Source: Deroplatys truncata (taxonomy: Eukaryota; Arthropoda; Insecta; Mantodea; Mantidae). From it: 64,000 bases of DNA. The number at the start of each line of letters is the position of its first letter. Positions within the stretch are counted from its first letter, which is position 1. The stretch covers positions 464,674,321 to 464,738,320 of the forward strand of contig CM060990.1 in assembly GCA_030765065.1 (NCBI GenBank), given 5' to 3'. Under the pieces are notes generated by a model. That model worked only from the letters and a program-made list of their open reading frames with translations, did not search any database and had not been told where the DNA came from. The translations under genes and the position numbers were made by a program. Of this stretch, positions 54,656 through 64,000 are shown in pieces.

Positions 54656-56235
54656 GTCCTTTCTATTTTTTCGGGGGTTTCCCTGATCGGTAGATGAATT
54701 TAAGCTCTTTCTACTTTTTTCATAGTTTTTTCCCTGATCGGTAAGCGATTGCCGCAGCGGCTGGCGAAGCTCTTTCTATTTATTCGTGGTTTTCCCTGGT
54801 CGGTGGGCAATTGATTAACATCATTCTCCTATTTAGTGGTATTCCCTTGTTGGTGGGCGGATGCTGAGTGCACACATACATATGCATTCGCGCACGAAGC
54901 TCTGTCTATTTTTTCGTGGTTTCCCTAGATTTTTGTGATTTTCCCTAGAAGATAGGCAATTGATTAAACTCTTTCTCCTATTTCGTGATATTCCCTTGTT
55001 GGTGGGCGGATGGTGAGTGCGCACACACACATACAATTCGTGCAAGAAGCTCTTTCTATTTTTTTCGGGGATTTCCTAGTTTTTTCTTGGTTTTCCTTGG
55101 TCGTTGGCAATTTATTAAGTTCTCTCTCCTATTTCTTGGTTTTCCCTTGGTGGGCGGATGCTGAGTGCACACACACACACATTCGCGCTCGTAGCTATTT
55201 CTATTTTTTCGGGATTTTCCCTGATCGGTACACGAATGCAAGCTCTTTCTTCTTTTTTCATTGTTTTTCCCTGGTCGGTAGGCGACAGCCGCAGCGGTTG
55301 CCGAAGCTCTTTCTATTGTTTCGTGGTTTTCCTTAGTCGGTAGGCAATTGATTAAGCTCTTTCTCCTCTTTCGTGGTATTCCCTTGTTGGCGGGTGGATG
55401 CTGAGTGCACACACACACAAACACATTCGCGCACGAAGCTCTTTCTATTTTTTCGGGGTTGCCTGGTTTTTTCTCGTTTTTCCTTAGTCGGTAGGCAATT
55501 AAGTTATATATCCTATTTCGAGGATTTCCCTTTGTTGTGAGCGGATGCCGAGTGTACACACACACACACACACACACACACATATTCGCGCACTAAGCTC
55601 TTTTTATTTTTTCGGAGTTTTCCCTGGTCGGTACACAAATGCAAGCTCTTTCTACGTTTGTCATAGTTTATTTCCCTGGTCGGTAGGCAATTGGAGCAGC
55701 GGTTGCCAAGGCCCTTTCTATTTTTTCGTGGTTTTCCCTTGTCGGTAGGCAATTGATTAAGTTCTTTCTCCTCCTTCGTGGTTTTCCCTTGTTGGTGGGC
55801 GGATGCTGAGTTCACACACACACATTCGGGCACAAAGCTCTTTGTATTTTTCGGGGTTTCCCTGGTTGATAGTCGAATGCAATCTCTTTCTACTTTTTTC
55901 ATAGCCTTTTCCCTGGTCGGTAGACGTTCGCTGCAGCGGTTGCCGAAGCTGTTTATTTTTCGTGGTTTTTCCTGGTCGGTAGGCTATTGATTATGTTGTT
56001 TCTCCTTTTCCGTGGTTTTCCCTTGTTGGTGGGTGCATGCTGATTATCACACAAACACACACACATTCGCGCTCAAAGCTGTTTCCTTTTCGTGGATTTC
56101 CCTAGTCTGTAGGCGAATGCTAAAGCTCTTTCTACTTTTTCGAGGTTTTTTTTCTGGTCGGTAGGCGAATGCATCAGCAGTTGCTAAAGTTCTTTCTATC
56201 TTTTTTCGTAGTATTCCCAGGTCGGTAGGCGTTAG
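54656..56235. repeat. Inner tandem array, right arm
   Basis: The same units inverted (AAGCTCTTTCTATTTTTTCG, GTGGTTTTCCCTGGTCGGTA, TTCCCTTGTTGGTGGGCGGA) with CA-rich runs (for example 55555-55582). It has almost twice as much array as the left arm. The Cys/Phe/Gly-rich frames here are repeat artefacts. Confidence 0.85.
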
Positions 56236-57063
56236 AATACTCATAAAGCCCATGCCCAACTGTTGCATTTTCTATGCTTTACCTTGCGACGCTTCTTGTT
56301 CTTCTTCTACCCCTCTATTTGAGTCCTTGCCCTATCCTTACATACCCTCTTTCGGTCGTTGGCCTGTTTCAAATCATATTTTATCACTGCGTGCTTTCTT
56401 TGAGTCGACACCCGCTGTTTTTCTACCCAAACCCATAGAACACGTGACAGTGATGAAGAACAACAATCGTCTCACCAATGGTTCCAATGTGCTGCCACAA
56501 GGGGATTATACATCATTTTCTACGAACAACAGTACATTTCGTGGCTAAAATGCTGGAAATCATAAATCAAGACCTCATGTGCTTCGGTAGATGCCTATCG
56601 GTCAATTTGGCCTATGTCCCACCCTACATTCTACCCCATCATATACACGGTGATTCGCTGTTCACCGTCAACGAACACAGAGTTATGGCCCAAAATGAAG
56701 ACGATAACAACTCCATATTGAAGCAACAAACCAACGACTGGTGGTAACAACCCAACAGTCTTTTCACACCAGCGTTCTTTTCCATGGATGTGCTACTTCG
56801 TGTGCAGCATCATCAACGCTTACGGCGGATGTGGTAATCAACTTCCCAACGGATATACTCCTTCCTGCGAGTGCAATTAACCCTTCCGGCGGATGTGATC
56901 ATCAACTTTCCAACGGATGTACTTCTTCCTGCGCGTGCAGTTAACGCTTCCGCCGAATGTGGGGCAACGGACTTTTCTCCTCCAGTGGTTACGGCGGATG
57001 TGAGGCACTTGTCCCCCCTCAGTGTTTTCCCCATATATATTCACTCCAATGTTTAATCCTCAC
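56236..57063. repeat. Right palindrome arm between inner array and LINE
   Basis: Reverse complement of about 52745-53760, including GTGCTGCCACAAGGGGATTA (mirror near 53509-53526) and GAACACGTGACAGTGATGAA. Ends at the LINE insertion point in ATTCACTCCAATGTTTAATC. Confidence 0.8.
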
Positions 57064-57640
57064 TCATTCCAGCTCTGGGATCCGACGAGAGAACATCAAG
57101 AAAAAGAGGAGCTCCGCTGCAGAGATTCGCCGAGACCCTGATTGACGGAGGCCGCACCGCAGCTAACGCCGGGAAGCCACCAGCCGTCCACCGGTAGCTC
57201 GCCGCAGAAATCTCCGGAGGACAGGCAGCTACTAGTAGCGATCCTGCGGTGATAAACTTCTTTTTCAGGCACTCTGCAACCTCGATAGATAGAGCACTAG
57301 GGCCACAGCCAACGTTTCCCTAGGGAATACGGTTATACGGCAACACATTACGTGTTCCGGCCCTCTGGTGCTCGCGTCTCTTGGCGCATACGAGTTGCCT
57401 CTTTTATCGCTTTTACTCCGTTCCTCTGAACTGTCTAGCACTTAAGCACCCTCTCACCCAGTTTTCTCTGCCACAGGGACATACTTTGAGCAGATAGTCC
57501 ATTTGTCACCGGTTGCACACTTCCTCTTCCTTCTTTACTTTACCTAGGATAAGAAAGAAAAAAATCCCTGCACAAACAACCAAATTAAGTGTAACTAGAC
57601 ATATCCAAACAAGCGCCGAAAGCACTCCGAGCATCCCACA

Positions 57641-58706
57641 ATGGAACTGACGACTCGGAGGAAAGCACAGGCAAAGGAGCCGGCCGCGAAAATTGCTTCA
57701 GCCCCACCAGATCCTCATAGCCCTCGCTCCCCGACTCCTGATGCTAGCGACATCTCGTCGCGCCCATCGGCTGCTTCACCACCCTCTGTTTCCTCTTCAA
57801 CGAGCACAACCTCACACCCTACTACTCCTACAACCGCTCAACCTGACCACGTAGAAGTAGCAGCCGGCCCCAGCAGCCAACCGGCAACCGTTGTAATAGC
57901 AACAGCCAACACACCCAGACACCACCCAAGCAACCGGCAGAGGCATTGCTACGGCGCCTGGCCCTTCCCTGGCCTTCTGCCCAAGAAGGCACCGCACCGA
58001 CTTATGCCGAAGCGGTCAGCACTAACCTTCAGCCACCGCTGTATGTAAACAAGCAGCACTCTTCACAGATCAGCAGCCTCATGGCTGAATTCGACAGGGA
58101 ACACTCGAACCAGGGCTTCGTGATCACCAGAGCCCCCTCTCCGGGGACTTCATGGTTCGCACACGAACCCCAGCTGACTACCGAGCTCTGGTTCTGTACC
58201 TTCAGGGTATGAACATTAATCTGAACATGACCAGAAACATCGGCGAAAGATCGCACAGATTGGTACTTAAACCGATTTATGCAGACCTTGCCGAGATAGA
58301 AATAAGCAACCACCTGATAATGATGGGCTTAAATCCCACCAGGGTAACACAGCTCAAACCATTGAACAGGCAGCGCACCCTCATCCCAATATACATGGTG
58401 GAGGTACGCTCTCCTGACGATAGGGACAACCTGAGACAGATCACAGAAACCATACACCTTAAAGTCAGAGTGGTGGACTATTCGGCTCCGAAAATTTCTG
58501 CGCAGTGCAACAGGTGTCAACTCCTGTTGCATACCGAGCCGCAATGCTTAAGCAGGACGAACGTCTGCTCAAAATTCGCGAGAGAGCACGAATCAACCTC
58601 TTGCTCATTCCGATTGAACGTAGGCGATGCGCCCTCTGTTGAGGCAGCGGACATGGCGCGCGCTGGCGCTACTGCCCAGAATATCGCCGGCAAGCGGCAC
58701 TGTTAA
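57641..58706 (+). pseudogene. Jockey ORF1 (gag-like, pre-C2HC and zinc knuckle), broken
   Basis: Starts at an ATG (57641) with MELTTRRKAQAKEPA, followed by a long Pro/Ser/Thr-rich N-terminal region. A frameshift (about 57946) leads to GTAPTYAEAVSTNLQPP and HSNQGFVITRAPSPGTSWF. A second shift near 58170 leads to ADYRALVLYLQGMNI, then LGLNP-like MMGLNPTRVTQLK and IPIYMVEVRSPDDRDNLRQI, then TIHLKVRVVDYSAPK. This is the pre-C2HC arrangement of Jockey ORF1 proteins, which precedes RNA-binding knuckles. The first knuckle QCNRCQLLLHTEPQC keeps its Cys and His residues; later ones are degenerate. The region to 59264 holds a Pro/Ala/Asn-rich tail in broken frames. Confidence 0.8.
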
Positions 58707-59264
58707 GAAGCTGCACTTCCAGGTTCAACGCTAACACAGCTCCATACAGGCCCACCGCACATGCGGGTGCCACTAACCAAGTACCGGCACAGACCAATGA
58801 CCACACGGCCCCCATAACTCAAAATGCGCCTAAAGCCCAAGCAACAGCAAATACGGAAACAGCCTAAGGTATTTATAACGCCACGATGCCCAGCACTAAT
58901 CCGCCAGTATTCCCGTTCAATGCTGTGCCAAAGACCAACGGCGACGGTGAAGCAACACCGCGCCGTGTGAACAATAATAACACGCCACGCCCACACAGAA
59001 ACACAGCGCGCCAACCAGAGGACTATCCCCCAGCTGCGGAATCTCTTCTCATCTCCATGGGACACAGAGAACACAGCTGGGATAAGGTCAGAGACCGAGC
59101 GATAGCTGTCCTACAAGAGCTGAGTGCTAGGCCCGACTCATTTCTGAACACCATAATGAAAAACGCTGTCTTCTTCAGCATGTTCAGCGGCCACAATTGA
59201 CGCCGACCAACAAACAATGGGCTCAAACAGACTATACGTCACAACCAATTAAAGGGCGACCCTG

Positions 59265-61960
59265 CAAAGTCTAAGGATTATCACATTGAACGCTAACGGG
59301 ATACGCCGTCGGAAAGCCAAGTGTACTAACTTTTAGATCAAACGCCAGATTGACATTGCCTTACTCACAGAAACACACCTAAATGCTAGACAAACTCAAC
59401 ATGCCCGGGTACCTAGTCTACCGCACAGACCGAAATCGCCGCGGCGGGAGCACAGAAATTGCCATCAAACGAGGCACAGACCACTGCGAGGCCCTACCTC
59501 CCCCACTTATCAGAACCAAAGGAACAACTGCTTTTGTAACTATTAACAATACCCGCGTACTACTAGGCTCCGCGTACAACCCACCAGGCGAACTTGAAAT
59601 AGACGACCTGGATGCGCTCCTCAACCATCACCCACAGGTACTTCTCATGGGTGACCTAAACTGTAAGCACCCACCCTGGAACTGCCGCACCTCAAACACT
59701 GACGGCCACACCCTACTTCACTATGAGAATCGGTCCGACTTTGTCATCTGTGCACCCACGGAACGTACGTTTGTACCACCAACCGAAATCTACACCCAGA
59801 CGTTCCCGCAACATTGCCTTTAACATTGAGATAACCACAATTAATGACCTCACCTCCGACCACCTGCCAGTGATAGTAACCACCAGAGGCAGCCTTGCCC
59901 AAGATGAACAAATTCGGCACCACAACTTCAACAAGGCCAACTGGCAACTATTTAGTTTTACCATTACAAACCAGCTCAAATTAACGCCTATCACCTCAGA
60001 AGCAGAACTAGAACAAGCCACAACACACCACGAGAACACCATTAAATATGCCATATCGCGAGCCGCAACAATCAGCATACAGGGCAACTGTAGTCCCGCC
60101 CCTCCCCTAGACCTGAAGCACCTCACAGCTCAGCGTAACAGAGTCAGACGCGCCTAGCAGCGCTCAAGACACCAAGCTGACCTAGATGACTTCCGCCGGC
60201 TCAATGCTGCAGTGAGAGAACGCACTGCAGAGCACATCACAAACCAATGGAATGCCACTCTCACTAACCTTGATCTAGAAAACCAAACAGTCTGGCGTAA
60301 TGCCAAATGCCTCACTAGGCAACCGTTGACCATTACCCCATTACACCACAACCAACGCGTAGCAACCTCCGATATGGAGAAAGCTGAAGCCCTTGCAGAC
60401 GCTCACCAAAAAACCCTCGTGCCAAACCCACAACCGATTGACTACGCCTTCGTTGCAGATACCCTAGCAGTCACAACCGATTTCCGTACACGCCAAACCA
60501 ACAACAAACTTCGAAAAACCTGCCCCTCTGAACTTTCCTGGATGATCAAGCACCTCCACAACAAGAAGGCCCCTGGCCCAGACAGCATTCCTAACATCGC
60601 TCTCAAACGTTTACCATTTCCCGCCCTTCAGGCGCTGTCCACCATCTGCAACTTTGCGCTGCAACAAGGATATTACCCTGAGCAATGGAAAACCGCCAAA
60701 ATCCTACACTTCCCTAAAAAGAATAAGGACAACACAAACCCTCAAAACTATCGACCCATTAGCCTACTCAAATCTCTGAGCAAACTACTGGAGAAAGTTA
60801 TACTCAAACGACTGAATGCACATCTTGCTCGTCATAACATTCTGATTCCAGAGCAATTCGGCTTCCGCGCCAAACACTCCACCACATTGCAACTCCTCCG
60901 TAACACTGAACCAATTACGCAGGGGTTTAACACTAGAAAAACGACAGGCGCCATATTCCTCGACCTTGAGCGGGCGTTTGACCGGGTATGGCAGGAGGGA
61001 CTACTGCGCAAGCTCAGCCAATACAATTTTCAAGACACCGCAATCAAACTCATTGCTAACTATCTACACAATCGCTAATTTCAGTCCTCTGTGAACTCCA
61101 CTCTCTAAATGCTGCGCCCAGTCCTGGCCGGAGTCACCCAGGGAAGTGTACTGGGACCGGTCCTCTTCACAATATACATGAATGACATACCGAAAACTAA
61201 CAACACGCTCCTCTCACTCTATGGAGATGACACTGCCGTAATGAAACAGTCCGGTGATTAAAAATACATTAATTCTCGCATTCGGCGAGCGCTTTCAGCA
61301 TATGAGGAATGTCTGACCAAATGGCGCATTAAAGTCAACGCAACCAAGTCACAAGCGCTAATTTTCACCAAGCGGGTCAAATACCGCCAACTTGCGCGAA
61401 CGCAGCCACCAATACAGCTCTTTGGCACTCCCATACCATGGACTACCTCTATCACCTACTTAGGCATCACGATGGACCAGGGCCTCACCTGGAAAGACCA
61501 CGTACTCAACGTCCGCAGAAAATGCAATGCACAACTATGCAAACTATACCCTCTTATCAATTACAACAGTACCCTTCAGATAGACTAGGCCTCACACTCT
61601 ACAAGACGCTACACGGACTCATACTCACCTACGCGGCCCCCGTCTGGGGGTACGCAACTAAAAGCCACATCAGCACGCTCCAATCCCTCCAAAACAAAAT
61701 CCTCCGTATTATAGCCAGAGTACCCAAACTTGCACCCTCCAAACTCCTACACCAAGTACTCAGGATACACACTATAGAACAATTCATAAAAAAAATTAGC
61801 AGCCGATCTATACACCAACTGCACCAACAGCACAAACCCCCTCATCCAAACACTAGGCACTTGCGAAACCACCATCAATAAACACAAACGACCATTAGCC
61901 CTGTTTGACCGCAACCTGTCCGATGAAGTACCTATGGAGGAGATCCTCGAACGCCTGAAA
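59265..61960 (+). pseudogene. Jockey ORF2 (AP endonuclease + reverse transcriptase), broken
   Basis: Begins near LRIITLNANGIRRRK, with LLTETHLN (catalytic Glu), LLMGDLNCKHPPWNCR and SDHLPV. The reverse transcriptase has NKKAPGPDSIPNIAL, NYRPISLLKSLSKLLEKV, FLDLERAFDRVW, GVTQGSVLGP and LYGDDTAV (61220-61243), so both catalytic Asp of motif C are kept, unlike in J1. There are stops at 60155 (TAG for Trp, by comparison with J1), 61076 (TAA for Lys), about 61107 and about 61258, and frameshifts near 59385, 59800, 61580 and 61790. It has more interruptions than J1 but milder catalytic damage. No RNase H. Confidence 0.88.
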
Positions 61961-62561
61961 AGCCTTTACTTCCATAACTTTGTAACTTTGCCACACTCTC
62001 CACGCAATAATACGTCTTCAATTACAGGAAACCATACCGAACTGGAACCTCAGAACAACGATCTGCCCCTGCCACTGCGCCAGCCCATAAAGGAGCCACC
62101 TTTAAGCCATTCACCACGACAACACTACAACAGCATCACGGTAACCAAAGGTAAAATCCCGCCACACCTCTCATTTCGATCACCTGCATGATGTTAACAC
62201 CCGCGCCATTCCATTTAATTTCTAAGCCGTAGCTCTTAACGCATCCCTGTTATTGCCACCCTAACCTAAACAACACTGACCACCGAGCGCCAGGCAGGGC
62301 CGGTAAACCCCACCTGGCACGCTTGCATGTTCCGCATGCTCGCATAAGTAGTTTAACGTTTACTAACCGGGGTGCTCCCGCGGAACCCGACCATATATAA
62401 CACACTTCTTTCTACACGCACCAGCACGTCACTACTAGCAAAGCACCTCCCCTAGCTGCATATTAGATACTAACAGCATGGGGAGACGATGTAGCCTCTG
62501 AGGATGATCGTCACCGGGTGCGGCGGGTGTGGGACCGCCCCCAGAAAAACTAGAAAAAAAA

Positions 62562-64000
62562 CTCACACAGTGCGAATCTAACGTCCAGCAATGCCAGACG
62601 TTTCGTGCATAGCGCACCGCTGCTCCTGCTGTAACGCCCAAGTGCACAATCCTAGTAGTTTGCACCTTTGCTTCAGGTGCGAAGTTGACTATTTTCAAGA
62701 TGTCTCCAAACTTCGCCAGCAAATACCAGATTTTCACTGTAAGTACAACAGACTTCGCTCATGACTTGCGAATGCTCCTCTGTGCTTTGGTTTATTATTA
62801 ATTTTTAATACACCACACATACCGCAACTTATATATGTTTTGCACACAACCATTTAATATTCAATTTTTGTAATGTTGTTCGCTTACTAATTTTTTTCAT
62901 TACAATGCACTACACATATTACTCCTTTCTTTTTGATGTGTTTTTATTTGCTTTTTACTTAAACTCTATATTTTACCTATTTTCAATTTCATTGTATGGT
63001 ATATATTCTTTTCTATGATTACTTTCTGTTTCGGGCAAGAATTCTTAAACTATCAGCATCCCAAGCATTGCATTTCCGACAATATTTGTCATCTAAACAC
63101 AGCATTATACATCGCAATATATTTAGCATCTAATAGCGTAATCTTGTAGCGCGTTTATCATAACCGGACGTTTGCTAGCCCGCAGAAATTATGTTTGCAG
63201 TTACATATTATTTATACGCTAATAGCCTGCATTTATGGTTCCTTCGCTGTTATTGCTAGTGCGTATTCCGTTTATCTTCCTTAATTTGTATTTTTTCGTC
63301 CCGTACAATATTATAGCTTTCTACCGTCAAGATCCTGTTAGCTTGTGTTATCTTAAACCGCAGACAACCGTTAGCAAGCACCAAGGCTATTATCGCTTGC
63401 CAATTTACGCTACGTTTTTCTTTGCTGTCGACTTCTTCAGGCAGTGCTTTATTTCCCACACACAATAACACACACTTAGCTTTCTCAGCATATGCTGTTT
63501 TCTTGTCTGTCCATCGTGCCTTTGCATTTTTTATACATATCGTGCTTCGTGTTCTCATACGTTGCAAGTGTAAATACCTGTGTGTGCCTACATCGACATT
63601 CCTAGTCACTTATTTCCTTTGCTCCTCTGCATTTGTGCTCCTGCAGAGCAAAGTTATTCCGTATCCGTTATATCACGTTTCTCTTTGTGTTTAAGTGTTT
63701 GATCTTTCGACAGTCCATATCTCATTTTTGTGTAAAAAAACACATTTCCCTATTTTTAACCGCTAGTCGTAAAGCATTAATAAATTCCGTCCACCTAAGA
63801 ACAACTTGCCTTTGCCTTTTTTCTCAATCCACACCCAATTTTGAATCAATTAATCTCAAACACTTTTCCCTCGTCACCTTGGCTCGTTTTCCATCATTAA
63901 ATCTAATATCTCCGCCTTTAACGCCACATTTTTCCAGCCTGTTTTCTTAAACTAACGTGTCTCGCGCTTAATCTCTACAGTTATTATTTATCTATACGGT
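62562..64000. repeat. Right palindrome arm, outer part
   Basis: Reverse complement of 51296-52735. Shared blocks include CGCACCGCTGCTCCTGCTGT and AACGCCCAAGTGCACAATCC, the last 38 bp to 64000 pairing with 51296-51333. It is cut by the window edge. Confidence 0.88.

Larger units (their letters stand above)
57064..62561 (+). mobile_element. Full-length, inactivated Jockey-clade LINE (copy J2)
   Basis: A 5.5 kb element with a GC-rich 5' leader (57064-57640), ORF1, ORF2, a 3' UTR shared with J1 and an A-rich tail (62543-62561). It is flanked by CTCAC on both sides (57059-57063 and 62562-62566); extended to eight bases, the duplication has one mismatch. The uninterrupted site is present in the left palindrome arm near 52715-52745 (reverse complement CCCCTCACATAGTGCGGATC), which fixes the insertion boundaries. 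Confidence 0.88.
51296..64000. mobile_element. Giant foldback-like palindrome, right end beyond the window
   Basis: The left arm (at least 51296-54655) is the reverse complement of 54656-64000 once the LINE at 57064-62561 is removed. Window base 64000 pairs with about 51296, so the true end is not seen and the left arm may extend further left. The centre near 54655 has essentially no spacer. The inner arms consist of tandem arrays. No transposase is recognised. The architecture (long inverted arms built from tandem repeats) is like foldback elements, but an inverted duplication of host satellite DNA is possible. Confidence 0.8.

Noticed and set aside
53790..56235. Numerous Cys/Phe/Gly- or Arg/Lys-rich frames of 60-175 codons
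   Set aside because: All are translations of the tandem arrays and CA/GT runs in the palindrome; copies in different frames show there is no single protein.
53790..56235. CRISPR-like array of regularly spaced repeats
   Set aside because: Spacing is irregular, the intervening sequence is itself repeated, and the context is eukaryotic.

Overview
This window looks like a gene-poor, repeat-dominated stretch of an arthropod genome, most likely an insect. The base composition is AT-rich. The recognisable families are Jockey-clade and I-group non-LTR retrotransposons, piggyBac, IS630/Tc1-mariner and hAT relatives, and several tRNA-derived SINEs. I found no convincing single-copy host gene, no tRNA or rRNA gene and no prokaryotic signature. 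Almost every coding-looking stretch is a decayed mobile-element gene, and most of the biology lies in how the elements are nested and mirrored. The species cannot be named from the sequence.

Layout, left half. 1-2300 is featureless AT-rich DNA. 2311-7525 holds two SINE copies, a zinc-knuckle fragment of a LINE ORF1, and a decayed piggyBac transposase (3225-5063). 8046-17887 is a gag-only LTR retrotransposon in minus orientation. Its left LTR is split by a 5.85 kb I-group LINE (8782-14634) flanked by a perfect 14-bp target duplication, and the right LTR preserves the matching empty site. 18288-19737 is a 1.45 kb element with ~0.5 kb inverted arms. 20985-21170 resembles a zeste-type Myb/SANT DNA-binding domain.

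Centre. 23131-35603 is the most striking object: a 12.5 kb element with ~4.75 kb inverted arms around a 2.9 kb unique core. Each arm carries a copy of the same TATA-initiator promoter, short first exon and splice donor pointing inward, so the two arms appear to drive two different convergent core genes. One core gene (L) has a Cys-rich N-terminus and an internal 52-residue duplication. The other (R) is a small three-exon gene whose last intron holds a 166-bp tandem array. In neither gene does the predicted split ATG fall in phase with the long ORF.

Right half. 36315-41751 is a nested stack: an older repeat holds a SINE (perfect 16-bp target duplication), which holds a TIR element, which holds a 5'-truncated Jockey LINE. 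41752-43453 has three copies of a ~250-bp non-coding unit. 43500-47400 has SINEs and an IS630/Tc1-like transposase remnant interrupted by a mariner fragment. 48223-48367 and 49926-50090 are two MITEs. From 51296 to the end of the window lies a giant, almost spacerless palindrome (centre near 54655) whose arms contain tandem arrays, in the style of foldback elements. Its right arm is interrupted by a full-length but inactivated Jockey element (57064-62561), and the left arm shows the uninterrupted version of that site.

The common theme is large inverted-repeat DNA: three independent long inverted-repeat structures in 64 kb. All boundaries, identities and fold assignments were read by eye and need alignment to confirm.
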